Position numbers and translations under genes: made by a program
Shown: positions 13,049-22,572 of the stretch, piece by piece
Position numbering within the stretch: position 1 is the first letter of the stretch
Layout of the letters: each line of letters starts with the position of its first letter
Virus record (IMG/VR): IMGVR_UViG_3300010430_000458
Coordinates: 1 to 23,644 of that record
Source of the DNA: a virus
Direction: 5' to 3' (one strand)
Length of the DNA: 23,644 bases
The notes under the pieces: generated by a model
What the model was told of the DNA's origin: nothing
The model's input: only the letters and a program-made list of their open reading frames with translations
The model's database searches: none

Positions 13049-13478
13049 TGAGTAGACTCCTTACGTCAAAGTTGGGGCACGTCTTTGTCACCCCTGGAAT
13101 GTCCCGATGCCCTCGGGCCTGAATGCCATTGTAGCGTGCGCGGTAGTAATCCCACAAACTCTTGAGGCTCTGCACCTGTTCCAGCGTGAAGTCAAAGTCG
13201 CCATGCCACCCGCCAACAAGACAGATCCCGACCGAGTCGGCATTGTGTCCGAACGCATGTGCCCCCGCGTCATCGTCCACTTCGCCATCGCCGTCTAAGT
13301 CGCGGCCTTTCTCGATGACGCCATCGCGCCGGATCACCCAGTGGTAGCCAATATCTGACCAACCGTTGTCGTTAACATGCCAATCGCGGATCTCGTCCGC
13401 ACCGATGTCCATGTTCGGCGGTGTGGCAGAGCAGTGTACATAGAAGAAGTTAACAGGCCTCACGTTTGACGTCCTCAT
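13032..13478 (-). CDS. Endolysin: T7 lysozyme-type N-acetylmuramoyl-L-alanine amidase
   Basis: This 148-residue protein cleaves the peptidoglycan amide bond at lysis. It aligns with T7 lysozyme: HCSA with zinc ligand H15, GYHWVI with Y45, GHRD with H124, and TKTCPNF with K132 and C134, matching T7 H17, Y46, H122, K128 and C130. Between GRD and GAHAFGHN there is an acidic insertion D60-D70 (DLDGDGEVDDD) absent from T7 lysozyme that looks like a calcium loop. The ATG at 13478 has no clear ribosome site; an in-frame GTG at 13463 has GAGG 9 nt upstream and may be the true start, leaving the catalytic part unchanged. In T7 this protein also inhibits the phage RNA polymerase; none is seen here. Confidence 0.92.
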   Translation of the reverse strand: MRTSNVRPVNFFYVHCSATPPNMDIGADEIRDWHVNDNGWSDIGYHWVIRRDGVIEKGRDLDGDGEVDDDAGAHAFGHNADSVGICLVGGWHGDFDFTLEQVQSLKSLWDYYRARYNGIQARGHRDIPGVTKTCPNFDVRSLLNGGHD

Positions 13479-13495
13479 TTATTTTATTTTCATGC

Positions 13496-15376
13496 CTAGG
13501 AGGATATCACGCCGTTGCTGGTTAAGGTGTTGACAACTTCGGAGGTGCCGCCAGTGCCGCCGTCAAAGTTAATCCACGAGCCCGTCAGCGCCCTTACGTC
13601 TGAGGGGTCTGGGGCCCCTCCTTTCTGGGCATTTACATTCCTGGCGTTACACCAAGATCCGTGCTCTATGCTGATACCAAAACTAGCACAACCACTGGCG
13701 TCTGCGTTGCTCGCGTCGATTCTCCCGCCCTGAAAAGCCCGAATTCCTACGCCGTTCCCCCCCGTGGCGCCGGATGCCGTGACCCCCTCCGCGCAAATCT
13801 CACCGCCATTGCCGGCATAAACACCTTCTTGGCATCCGGTGGCGGTAGCATTTTTACAATTTATCCTGCCTCCATTATTGGTGGAGAATCCGACCAAAGA
13901 GTTTGAACCATCTGCTTGTTCTGCATTAATTTGACTACCGTCTGAGGAATGGTAAGCAGTGGACAGACAACCCGTTGCTGTAGACTCCCTTGCAGAGATC
14001 AAGGAACCCTCATTTGCGAAAAACCCTCTCCCATACGTTGTATTAAAATTACTCTCATAGGCTAAAACCCTCGCCCCTAAATTCGCAAGAACTCCGTACC
14101 AGCCACATCTACGAATGCCCGATAATCTACCCACTTCTATACTTGACCCGGGACCATAGCAGAGGACCCCTACATTTCTAAAAGTAGGGTCTTGCGCAGT
14201 GAACCCCATATCAAACATCTGATCAATCTTAGGCCCGGACCCTCCGGCATATACCCCAAACGCGGGGTAATATGTTGAACTGTAATTGTCAACCCCCGTT
14301 GACGGAGATTCAGTTAAGTAGGAGCTGTCGATAGTTGTCTCTGCATCATCCCCTGTGATACGAATCCAAGATAGGTCTATGCCCCATGCAAAAACTTGCT
14401 CCTCCATTACGAAGCCTGTCCGCAAGTTTATGACAGCTTTCGGTTGTGGTGTGGCTGTAGGAAATCTACCGATTAAGTGCGCTATGGCTTCGTTTATGGT
14501 GGTGAAATCCCCTCCAGAGCCTACCGACACTGTGACTTCGTTAGCGTTGGAGCCTAGTCTTGTCACATTCACGGTAGCGTTGTCTGAGTAAAAGTCTCCG
14601 AAACAGACAAAAGAGTACTGAGAGAAGTCTCCCGAGCTAACGACGGCGGTCCCTTCAGGAAGCAGAATAGTTTTAGTGAGCCCTGCGGCTGTTGCTGCAT
14701 TTGAGAAAGCAGACGAGTCCTCGGTCACTCCGTCCACTGCGGCCCCGAAATCTTTAACGTTGACCACATGCCGATTTTGTAAGTAACGGGCCAAGGTGTA
14801 TGTGTCGCTATCTTCCGCGTGGAAGATAAATTCAGTGTCATTAGTGCCAGCATTCGACGCGACGTTAATCGCAGCCTGCACCTGTGCGCTGGTGTACGCA
14901 GTAGCTTCGGGGTCTCCTGTGGTCCCGAACGTAAGCAGCTTGCCGACTCGCGCAGCAGCCGCAGGCATGTCCCCGATGGCAGAGTCCTGCTTCGGCGCTT
15001 TAAGTGCTCGATCCGTGATCTCAATCAGCTCTTGGGCCTCCATGACTCGCTCGTCGATGCCCCGCTCGTGAGTCTCTGCGGGAAACGGGTCTCCTGACAC
15101 GTAGTCAATGTCTTGGGTGAACGGCATCTTTCGTCTAAGCACCAGCGCCTCTCCTGAAGCTGGGGCAGTCGCCATAGTGACGTCTCCGCCTCCCGCGTCA
15201 CCCGCACCTGCTACGGTGTAGTGCGTTGTCAGAGTCTGGACTGTTTCAACGCCGCTGCTGCTCACCAAGATGACTTCTAGATGCGTCTCGTCCAGAATTC
15301 TGAAGTTGTAGGCAAAGACCGTCGTAGAGCCGCTGCCGCTGTACTCGATTCGCTTGTTACTGGTGTTAACTGTCAT
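13496..15376 (-). CDS. Tailspike with T7 gp17-like N-terminus and beta-helix (pectate-lyase-like) body
   Basis: This 626-residue protein has an N-terminal domain of about 150 residues resembling the T7 gp17 attachment region (RIEYSGSGSTTVFAYNFRIL near the start; THERGIDERVMEAQELIE at about 104-121). A pectate-lyase-type beta-helix entry follows (VVNVKDFGAAVDGVTEDSSAF, about 206-226), then a second entry-like segment (VGSGGDFTTINEAI, about 279-292). A long ladder of Gly-Gly-x-Ile and Asn-Ala/Cys rungs runs to near the C-terminus (for example GGRINCKNATATGC, GGEICAEGVTASG, GGRIDASNADASG). Such spikes usually bind and often cleave a host capsule or LPS; no catalytic residues can be named. Its start overlaps the end of the large ejection gene as ATGA. 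Confidence 0.85.
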   Translation of the reverse strand: MTVNTSNKRIEYSGSGSTTVFAYNFRILDETHLEVILVSSSGVETVQTLTTHYTVAGAGDAGGGDVTMATAPASGEALVLRRKMPFTQDIDYVSGDPFPAETHERGIDERVMEAQELIEITDRALKAPKQDSAIGDMPAAAARVGKLLTFGTTGDPEATAYTSAQVQAAINVASNAGTNDTEFIFHAEDSDTYTLARYLQNRHVVNVKDFGAAVDGVTEDSSAFSNAATAAGLTKTILLPEGTAVVSSGDFSQYSFVCFGDFYSDNATVNVTRLGSNANEVTVSVGSGGDFTTINEAIAHLIGRFPTATPQPKAVINLRTGFVMEEQVFAWGIDLSWIRITGDDAETTIDSSYLTESPSTGVDNYSSTYYPAFGVYAGGSGPKIDQMFDMGFTAQDPTFRNVGVLCYGPGSSIEVGRLSGIRRCGWYGVLANLGARVLAYESNFNTTYGRGFFANEGSLISARESTATGCLSTAYHSSDGSQINAEQADGSNSLVGFSTNNGGRINCKNATATGCQEGVYAGNGGEICAEGVTASGATGGNGVGIRAFQGGRIDASNADASGCASFGISIEHGSWCNARNVNAQKGGAPDPSDVRALTGSWINFDGGTGGTSEVVNTLTSNGVISS

Positions 15377-18171
15377 TGTTCATCCTCGGACGTTGCTGCA
15401 CTCACCATTGACTGCATGAGCCACGCGTTAATCTGACGCGCCTGAATCTCGACGGCCTCCGGTGTGTCGGCCTTCTGTAGTAGTTTAACTAAAAAGTCTT
15501 TATCGTTCAGCGCCTGAATAAGCAAGTCGTCAACTTTAGCAGTGGTCAACTTCTGCGCGATGATGTTCGCAAAATTGGCACCGGCCGCATGCGCTTGGAT
15601 GCTCGCCCCTTTGCCTGTGACCGTTTTGCTTGCTGCCCCGACGACTGACGTGCCCGCCATCCGCGCAATAAGACTCAGAGCAGCGTTGCTTACGTTCTCT
15701 CCGGACTCAAAAGCGTGACCAGGCGTGTGCGACGTGCGTATCTTCTCCATGACACGCAACACGGTGTCGATGGATTTCTTATGATCTGCATCCAGCACCT
15801 TCGCCGATGTCAGAACCTCCAATGGCGACGGCCCTTTCACGCCGGAGGGCTTAGTCAAGATCGCCATGTAGCGCTCTAAGTTGAGCACCCCGTCAGAGTC
15901 TGTAGACTGTCTGCGTGCTGCCGCCAGAACGGACGCAGATAGCGCTTGCTTGGCCTGCTCTCCGTCGAATCCTGCAACAGCTCCGCCTTTTGTTAAACTG
16001 ACCAACTTGCGCAGCTCTTTCTCGGAGGCTGCCGAATCCAGCGCCCTTTGCGCCAAGGTGATCGGGTCTTTGCCGAGCGCCTGCTCAAACGCCTTGATGC
16101 GCTCGACCGCCTTGAGCTTGCCGCCCACCCAATCCGACATCGCCTTGCGTTCGGCTTCTGACGTCAACGCTTTGTGGACTTGCTCTTTCACTTCTGGGAA
16201 TCGGTTCAGTAATGCCTCGTTTTCACGTACTAAAGTCTTCAATCGCTTCTCGCCGACGAGCCCTGTGACAGGGTCGACCGCGTTTGCGAACATTAATCGG
16301 GTAAAGCGCTCTTGTGCATCCAGCACCACCTGCGCGGACTCTTGCGTCACGTCGGTGCCCATGCCTCGCACATCCAAGAACTGCGTCGCGTCCTGTAGCT
16401 GTTGAAAATTAATGTCTGCCGCGTCTTTACCGGATGCAAGGGCCTTGTGAAGCGTCAGCTCAGGAGCCACACGGTCGCCGTACTTACCTTGCCCCGTGAC
16501 GCGTCCAACAAATGAGCGGGTGAATACGTCGTTCATCTCTTTAGAGAAGCGTCGCGCATTGTCGTAAGCATCATCGCCTGCCTGCGCGAACGCTTTATCG
16601 ATGTCATCCAGCGCCGCCTCGGCTAAATCGCTGTATATGCGCGCTTGGCTAAAGTTGCCTGCGTTAGTGGACTCCCTCGCCATGTCCATCAGCTCAGACC
16701 GCAACTGCTTCAGCTCCCCCGTGGTCGCCGTCGTAGGCATACCAAAAGGCTGCTGCGCCGACCGGAACTCGTCAGGGATGAAGATTACAGAACCAGAGCC
16801 CTTCGCCTCCGCCGCCTTTCTGGACAAGAAGCTCGCGACCGTTTTCGGCAGTTTCTGGTTCACCAACTCAGGCAACATAGTCGCCTTAAGATCGTCGAAC
16901 GTAGACTGTAGGCTGCTGATCTCTGCCGACACTTGGTCCGGCACCTGTGCCCATAGTGACCTTTCCGTCTTGCGCACTTCGGACACTACACTCATCAGGG
17001 CGTCTCGGGTCGCAGTGCTCAACTCCATACGGGCTTCTGGCGAATCGACCGAGATCTTGCGCGCCTGAAGCAGGGCTTCGTCGGTCTTATTATCCACCAG
17101 TGCCTGAAGCAGAGAGCGCACATACTGTGACTTCATCTCTGCGGCAGTCGTCAGCGCCTGAGGGTCTCCCGTCTTGCCCAGCAGTGAGATGATCCCGCGC
17201 ATGGCGTCCAGAGACTCCTGTTCTTGCTTGGAGAGCGCTGCTTTGAATTCAGGATTCGTGTCTGCCAAGTATTTCTGCAACGCACCAAGGGCTTCGGAGC
17301 CTGTGCGCTGCGCGTTGTTCAGGGATTCGTCCAGGATCTTACCCTGTTCATCCATGACGCCGTTGATCTTGAGCATTTCGACCACGGCAGTTGGGTCTTC
17401 GCCCGCCTTGTCAAACATTTCAGTCAACATGCGACCGGCTACCGTCTCCCGTGACGACTCTGACATCTTGCTGATAACATTGCGCACGGCTCGGGACGTT
17501 GACCGATACGCTTTTACAGTTAGCGCACCCGGTGCGAGCATGCCCGCCGTAATTTCCGCGCCAACACGGATGCCAGTCTCTCCCGGCGCAACTTCCTCCG
17601 CTATCCCTGCCGCCGTTGCCGCAGAGATCGCCGCAACGCCTTCTACAGCGCCGAATACTTTGGGCTGAGTTTTTGCAGTTTGTATGATCTGATTTGCGAG
17701 CTTCCCGACTCCTGAGTCCGTGAGAACTACGCCCCGCTGTGCTGCCACATAGGGTGCGGCGATAAAAGGTACAGCGCCTCCGAGGGATCGAGACGCATAC
17801 GCAAGCGGACGTTGATCTGGAGGCAAGTCTTCTGGTGCGGGAACGTCGGCGATGTCTAGCGCTTCGTTCACCAAAGCACTTCCGCCGAACAGACCTGCAA
17901 CGCCGCCGCCAATCACCGCCGCCCCTTTTAACAGTGGATGGGGTATCGGCAGCGCTAGAGCCGCTTTAGCTCCTGCGAGGCCCCCTGCAAGGCCGCCAGA
18001 GCCTTCTGCGGCTCCTGCGGCGAATTGCTGCCCCGCCATAGCCATGTCGCCCATGACAGGTCGCGCAGGGTTGAACGGTGCCCAGTCGTCCGCCTCAGTC
18101 TGTGGGATGCCTTCCGCCTTTACGTTGGCTCGAAAGTCCGCCCATTCGTCTTTGTTAGCCTCATTCGCCAT
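15373..18171 (-). CDS. Large internal virion/ejection protein in the T7 gp16 position
   Basis: This 932-residue protein is not recognised by motif but sits in the position of T7 gp16, next to the tailspike. The N-terminus has Gly/Ala-rich hydrophobic stretches (about residues 45-105 and 170-215) that could insert in the inner membrane. The remaining 700 residues are charged and largely helical, as in ejection proteins that build a DNA channel. I see no transglycosylase motif, unlike T7 gp16. It overlaps the preceding gene by 11 nt and the tailspike by 4 nt. Function is inferred from synteny, size and composition. Confidence 0.65.
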   Translation of the reverse strand: MANEANKDEWADFRANVKAEGIPQTEADDWAPFNPARPVMGDMAMAGQQFAAGAAEGSGGLAGGLAGAKAALALPIPHPLLKGAAVIGGGVAGLFGGSALVNEALDIADVPAPEDLPPDQRPLAYASRSLGGAVPFIAAPYVAAQRGVVLTDSGVGKLANQIIQTAKTQPKVFGAVEGVAAISAATAAGIAEEVAPGETGIRVGAEITAGMLAPGALTVKAYRSTSRAVRNVISKMSESSRETVAGRMLTEMFDKAGEDPTAVVEMLKINGVMDEQGKILDESLNNAQRTGSEALGALQKYLADTNPEFKAALSKQEQESLDAMRGIISLLGKTGDPQALTTAAEMKSQYVRSLLQALVDNKTDEALLQARKISVDSPEARMELSTATRDALMSVVSEVRKTERSLWAQVPDQVSAEISSLQSTFDDLKATMLPELVNQKLPKTVASFLSRKAAEAKGSGSVIFIPDEFRSAQQPFGMPTTATTGELKQLRSELMDMARESTNAGNFSQARIYSDLAEAALDDIDKAFAQAGDDAYDNARRFSKEMNDVFTRSFVGRVTGQGKYGDRVAPELTLHKALASGKDAADINFQQLQDATQFLDVRGMGTDVTQESAQVVLDAQERFTRLMFANAVDPVTGLVGEKRLKTLVRENEALLNRFPEVKEQVHKALTSEAERKAMSDWVGGKLKAVERIKAFEQALGKDPITLAQRALDSAASEKELRKLVSLTKGGAVAGFDGEQAKQALSASVLAAARRQSTDSDGVLNLERYMAILTKPSGVKGPSPLEVLTSAKVLDADHKKSIDTVLRVMEKIRTSHTPGHAFESGENVSNAALSLIARMAGTSVVGAASKTVTGKGASIQAHAAGANFANIIAQKLTTAKVDDLLIQALNDKDFLVKLLQKADTPEAVEIQARQINAWLMQSMVSAATSEDEQ

Positions 18172-19948
18172 CGGTCACGCCTTGCTGTTCTGGAACCTGT
18201 AAGACTTCGCCCTTCGGATTTACAAACCAAGTACCGGGGGCAAGCTTCATCGCGTCGTCAGGAGTCTTGACTCTGCGCACTTGTAGTCTTGCGAGGGCTT
18301 GCTGGATATTGTTAGATAGCGTAATCGCATCACGGCGCTCTTGTACCGTCGAAGGCACTTCGCCGTCCGCGATGGACCGCAGCTCTGTCAATCGATCGCG
18401 CAGCTTGGTGTCCATGTCCGCCAATTTGGTGCGGTATGCCATGTCGTTCTCAAACACCTTCGGCTCGATATTCACCAAGGACATTAGCTCTTGTCGGTAC
18501 TGATCCGCGATTTTCCCTTCGGGGCGTATGCCTCGGACAATGTTTTCCTGTAACCATCGAGCTGCTGACGCGGCTCTCTGGCTTCTTGGGTCCCCTTCCC
18601 CTGTCAGCCCGTAAATAGTCCGCTCTGCCGCACTGAAAGGCCCAGAAACAAACTCTGCTTCATCCCAAAGCGGGGTGCCCTCAAGCGCGTCCATGGGCTG
18701 AGTGCCTGCTGGAGCTGGCTCGCTGCCCATGACTCCTGGGTCGACGGTGCCGTAGGTTGCAGCCCCCGTCTCAAGCGCTTGCCGCACTGCGGGAGGCATA
18801 GATGGCTGAGATCGAGTCCGCGCGCCCGTCACCGGGTCGGTGTATTCTTTCACGCCATATGCCTCGTAGACTGCGCTTTGGAACTCGACAGCTTCTTGCT
18901 GGCTGAGAGTCCCGCGCGAGTACGAATTCAGCCCGCTGTTAATCGTTTCAAGCGCACGGCCCCTTAAGCTGTTGCCAAAGTTAGAACCTGCGTCGATGTT
19001 ATACATGTCGTCTACTACGGACTGCGGCGCGGGCTCACCCGTGACAAGCTCATACTCTGCGATTTTATCCGCAGTAGTCATGTCTTTCTTGGCGGGCAGA
19101 AGCTTGACTCTCGCCATCTCTTCAGGGGTCAAGTTTCGCTTAGTCAACGCGGTAAACTTGGCGACTTTGTCGTTGAACGCCTGCTCCTGTGCCCGCGCTT
19201 CCGACGCTTGCTCCGCCACGTCCATGCGCAACTTGCGAGATGTGGCAGGGCTGAGTGCCTCCGCGTAAGGTTTCGAGTCCATTAGCGCTTTTGCTGATTG
19301 GTAGTCGCCGCGCTCCAGATAGCTGCCTATCGCACCCGTTAAAATCGTTTCGCGGCCCTGTCGACGGTACTCTACCTCCTGCTCCTTGGTGAGAGCGGGG
19401 GACAGTTCGTCAATGCGTACGTCCAACTCTTCTAGCGCGTCTTCCAACACGTCAGGCGCTTCAGTTGTCACCGAGGCAAGTCGATTGGTCAGACCTTTGA
19501 CGTTGTCGACGATCATAAACTGTTGCGCTTTGATCTGGTCGGCTGTGATCTGCTTAATGTACTGCCCTGCGGAGTTTTCCAAAGAAGCGCGCAGCTGCTC
19601 TTTGCTACCTGGAAGCCCTTTATGTGCCTCCATGACCGCATTCATCTGCTCACTTAGTCGCTGCTTAAACACGCCGACCACTGCGGGGTCTGACATGTCT
19701 TCGGTGTCCATGACTTCTTGTCGCAGACCCATCGCAGATTCTTCAAATATGTTCTGTTGACGTACTCGGTCGATTACATCCGCCCGCATCTTGGAGCGCT
19801 GCTCGATCTCCGCAAGAGCGTTGCCCACGTCTGAGACCGCGCCACCTGCTTGGGCAATGGCGGCCCCTGTTCCGGCCCCAAAAGCCGCCGCAGTTGCTGG
19901 AGCCGCCTGTGCTATCGTCTGTTGTTCTTGGACTTTAAAGCGTGGCAT
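18161..19948 (-). CDS. Internal virion/ejection protein in the T7 gp15 position
   Basis: This 595-residue protein is mostly helical and charged, with an Ala/Gly-rich N-terminus (about residues 12-45) followed by long helices containing repeated Gln/Glu/Lys heptads. There is no signal peptide, no strong membrane span and no recognisable enzyme motif. It lies between a gp14-like core protein and the 932-residue protein, the place of gp15 in T7-like phages, and is probably ejected with the DNA. Its ATG overlaps the preceding stop by 1 nt (TAATG) and its end overlaps the next gene by 11 nt. Assignment rests on gene order and composition. Confidence 0.65.
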   Translation of the reverse strand: MPRFKVQEQQTIAQAAPATAAAFGAGTGAAIAQAGGAVSDVGNALAEIEQRSKMRADVIDRVRQQNIFEESAMGLRQEVMDTEDMSDPAVVGVFKQRLSEQMNAVMEAHKGLPGSKEQLRASLENSAGQYIKQITADQIKAQQFMIVDNVKGLTNRLASVTTEAPDVLEDALEELDVRIDELSPALTKEQEVEYRRQGRETILTGAIGSYLERGDYQSAKALMDSKPYAEALSPATSRKLRMDVAEQASEARAQEQAFNDKVAKFTALTKRNLTPEEMARVKLLPAKKDMTTADKIAEYELVTGEPAPQSVVDDMYNIDAGSNFGNSLRGRALETINSGLNSYSRGTLSQQEAVEFQSAVYEAYGVKEYTDPVTGARTRSQPSMPPAVRQALETGAATYGTVDPGVMGSEPAPAGTQPMDALEGTPLWDEAEFVSGPFSAAERTIYGLTGEGDPRSQRAASAARWLQENIVRGIRPEGKIADQYRQELMSLVNIEPKVFENDMAYRTKLADMDTKLRDRLTELRSIADGEVPSTVQERRDAITLSNNIQQALARLQVRRVKTPDDAMKLAPGTWFVNPKGEVLQVPEQQGVTDGE

Positions 19949-20373
19949 TACGAAAATACTCCTGTCTGATAACCTGCGCCAATAGTCTGCGCACCGCCAG
20001 AGAGCAGTTGCGCCCCAGCACTGATTCTTGCACCTTTACGTGCGGATTTCGCCTCAAACCTGCGCATTGTGGCGCTGGTCTCGCCTGCGTAAATCGCGTT
20101 CAGGGCGTCCAACTCGATGTTAGCCGCCGACTCTGCGAATGCGTCCATCGGGCTGCCCTCCATGCGAACCCCTGACCTTGCTATAGACGTTCGCATTGTG
20201 CCGAGAGCCCTGCGTCCGCGCTTTCGCACCAAGTCGGCTCTGCGCCGCCCTGCATCTTCTTCAATCTGAGCGTTGTATTCCGCAGCGCGTGCGGATGCCT
20301 CCCCCTGTGCGAGAGTGCCTGCGATGCCAAGGAGAGTCCCCCCTGCCATCATCGCCATCGCTGGTACGCCCAT
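19948..20373 (-). CDS. T7 gp14-like internal virion core protein
   Basis: This 141-residue protein has the usual gp14-family pattern: a hydrophobic Gly/Ala N-terminus (MAMMAGGTLLGIAGTLAQ), an AEYNAQIEEDAGRRRADLVRK helix (about residues 32-52), a helical GTMRTSIARSGVRMEGSPMDAFAE segment and a Gly-rich end. The AEYNAQ motif and the SGV...GSP...AFAE segment recur in gp14-type virion core proteins. In T7 this protein forms part of the channel across the outer membrane during ejection. It starts immediately after the gp12-like stop codon (TAGATG) and ends overlapping the gp15-position gene. Confidence 0.82.
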   Translation of the reverse strand: MGVPAMAMMAGGTLLGIAGTLAQGEASARAAEYNAQIEEDAGRRRADLVRKRGRRALGTMRTSIARSGVRMEGSPMDAFAESAANIELDALNAIYAGETSATMRRFEAKSARKGARISAGAQLLSGGAQTIGAGYQTGVFS

Positions 20374-22572
20374 CTATCGATCCTGTGTCACAAGTTGCGG
20401 CATAATCGCCAAAATACTACACGGTAATGGTAGCCTATGTTGCAAAGTTACTCTAGCATCCTGTTCGTAGCCTTCTGGCCAAGGGAGCGGGCCTTTGTCC
20501 CCGTCGAACAGCGGGACTGCGACCCCCATCGCCATCGATGTTTCCCGGAAGTTGATCTCGTCCATCTCCGTGGTGTTCGCGCCGTACCAGAGTCCTGGTC
20601 CCGTTTGATACAGTCTGACCGTGCAGTTCGTAAGTCGCTTAGTCTTGCCCTGTGCAGTTCCGTCCGCCGCACCCGCCTCGATCCGCATAGTCTGAAGTGT
20701 GGCGTCATACCCGAGGCCGACGTGGACCACCGACGCAGATCTGTCTAGATTAATCGCACCAGATGACACTACTTTGGATGCGTGAGAAGCGCCGTCCGCC
20801 AATACAGTGACCGTCTCGCCTTCAAGATGGTCGAGGCCTGACAGGGACGTGACCGCAGACCCGTCATACGTCAGACCTGAGTCAACAAAGAACGCGTCTT
20901 CGATGTCATTCGCAGTGTCCCAAACCTTCTCCAAGTGCTCGACGTACTGCACCGTGCTGCCGTCAATCGTGCGCTCGACGATTAGCCAAAGTTGGTCTTG
21001 GTCGCCATCGGGGTGTGGGATTGCTGCAACGGACTTGACCTTAGCGTTTGTTCCTCCCAGAACATGACGATGCCAGCAGAATACCTGTTCCGTGCGCTCG
21101 TAGGTAAAGCCGAGCAAAACTCCGTCTGATCGCACGCACCAAAGGATTTGGCTTGGCTGCCCCTGGTAGGCCATCTCGGCGACGCTCGGCGACGTAATAT
21201 GTTCTGACAATAGAGTGATGTCTTTCGCTTGGTAGGAGTCGCTGTCAAAATCGTACTTCATCTCACGCAACTTTCTGCCTGCACGCTGGATAAACAGCGT
21301 CGCGTTGCCGACTCGCATCGCTCGTAGTGCTTTACTGCCGAACTGTGTCTCTTCACTAACTCGGACGTTTGTAGGCGTGATCGCCTCGTCCAAAGAACTG
21401 GCGCGCATGGCGAACTCACCGCCTAGAGTCCCGATAAGCAGCACCTTCTCGGGACTGAGCCACTGGATCGCGTTCACTTGGTCAGTGTTGATCGTATACT
21501 GGTACGCATCGTCGTCGTTGGTGCCGCTTTGGTGGTTTTCGTAGTCGCCGGACTTGGACCCCCAGATTGTTTGCGGGTTGTTCGTCGTTCCGGCCCACAA
21601 CAGTCTGTCCTCGTAGAACGTCACTGAAGACGGGAAGCCGTTTTCTGCGGACCAAGCACCAATCGCCCATCGATACGTTGCGTTGCCTGACCCAATGACG
21701 CTCGCAGGCAGTAAAGCCCCTACGCCCTGCGCAGATACCTGCGTGCCTGACGTATACGCCGTGATCTTGACGTAAGTAGAGCCAGAGTGAAGGTATTCCC
21801 AGTCCGTAATGCTCCCGTCCGTTTCTGTGCCCACCGTGTGGATGGGCGGACGAGTGCCCGCAGTGCCTCCCGCAGCCGATGAGTATACGTTATTGCCGAA
21901 TCGACGGGTTTCACCGCCTAAGATAGTTGCGCCAGGCTCCCAAAGATCATGCTGAGAGAAGATGTTTTCGCTGAATTTGAAATATCCGTCGACCATGTCA
22001 GCGGTGAAAATCGCGGAGCTTGCCACCAAGTTGAACGTACCGGTCGACGCAGATGCGTACACTGTCACGCTCTCGTCGGCGTTGTCTGGCAAGAAGGCAG
22101 GCCAGTCGAACTCGATCTCCGTCAAGGTCCAAGAAGTGTCGCCTGTGCGGCTTAGTTTTCGAGGCGCATACTCTCGATGTGCTAAGTACAGAACGTCCGC
22201 AGATTGTGCGAACTGGAGGCCTGACAAGTCTCCGGAGGCGTATGGCGTGGAGATTTCATAAGCTACAGATGGGCTTGACTCGACCACGCCGCTGTCCTTG
22301 TATACGCGCATGTACTGATCGCCAAACTCAAGAACGTAGGCCTGCAAGGTGCTGAACTCGAAAGGGATTAAGCGCGTTGCATTAGCACTGTTCTTGACTT
22401 CCGCAACGAAACGAGTGCCCGTGCGCTTTTCCGCATTGCCATGGATCTGCGGAATGAAGTTCTCTAGGACTCGACAAGCGCTCTGGTACTTCTCTTGCTG
22501 GTCTCGGCCCTCTAGTTTAGGGCTCCACTCTCCCGCGTTGAACGCCGTAATGATCGGACTTGATTTTGGCAC
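20374..22572 (-). CDS. Tail nozzle protein, T7 gp12 (tail tubular protein B)-like
   Basis: This 732-residue protein fits the T7 gp12 family (794 residues in T7). The N-terminus is typical: ITAFNAGEWSPKLEGR (about residues 8-23), a CRVLENFIPQIHGNAEKRTGTRF segment, then RLIPFEFSTLQAYVLEFGD (about 67-85). The body is beta-rich, as in nozzle propeller domains, with recurring conserved Trp and Gly (for example ENGFPSSVTFYEDRLLWAGT, about 310-330). It forms the tip of the short tail with the adaptor below the portal. The start is a GTG placed directly after the gp11-like TAA. Confidence 0.93.
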   Translation of the reverse strand: MPKSSPIITAFNAGEWSPKLEGRDQQEKYQSACRVLENFIPQIHGNAEKRTGTRFVAEVKNSANATRLIPFEFSTLQAYVLEFGDQYMRVYKDSGVVESSPSVAYEISTPYASGDLSGLQFAQSADVLYLAHREYAPRKLSRTGDTSWTLTEIEFDWPAFLPDNADESVTVYASASTGTFNLVASSAIFTADMVDGYFKFSENIFSQHDLWEPGATILGGETRRFGNNVYSSAAGGTAGTRPPIHTVGTETDGSITDWEYLHSGSTYVKITAYTSGTQVSAQGVGALLPASVIGSGNATYRWAIGAWSAENGFPSSVTFYEDRLLWAGTTNNPQTIWGSKSGDYENHQSGTNDDDAYQYTINTDQVNAIQWLSPEKVLLIGTLGGEFAMRASSLDEAITPTNVRVSEETQFGSKALRAMRVGNATLFIQRAGRKLREMKYDFDSDSYQAKDITLLSEHITSPSVAEMAYQGQPSQILWCVRSDGVLLGFTYERTEQVFCWHRHVLGGTNAKVKSVAAIPHPDGDQDQLWLIVERTIDGSTVQYVEHLEKVWDTANDIEDAFFVDSGLTYDGSAVTSLSGLDHLEGETVTVLADGASHASKVVSSGAINLDRSASVVHVGLGYDATLQTMRIEAGAADGTAQGKTKRLTNCTVRLYQTGPGLWYGANTTEMDEINFRETSMAMGVAVPLFDGDKGPLPWPEGYEQDARVTLQHRLPLPCSILAIMPQLVTQDR

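Noticed and set aside
10807-15376. Diversity-generating retroelement targeting a fibre gene
   Set aside because: The podovirus-type layout prompted a look, but no reverse transcriptase gene or repeated template/variable region is visible in the window.
15881-17668. Several plus-strand Ser/Ala-rich frames of 80-175 codons
   Set aside because: All are antisense to the 932-residue ejection protein, lack ribosome sites and have the biased composition expected of shadows.
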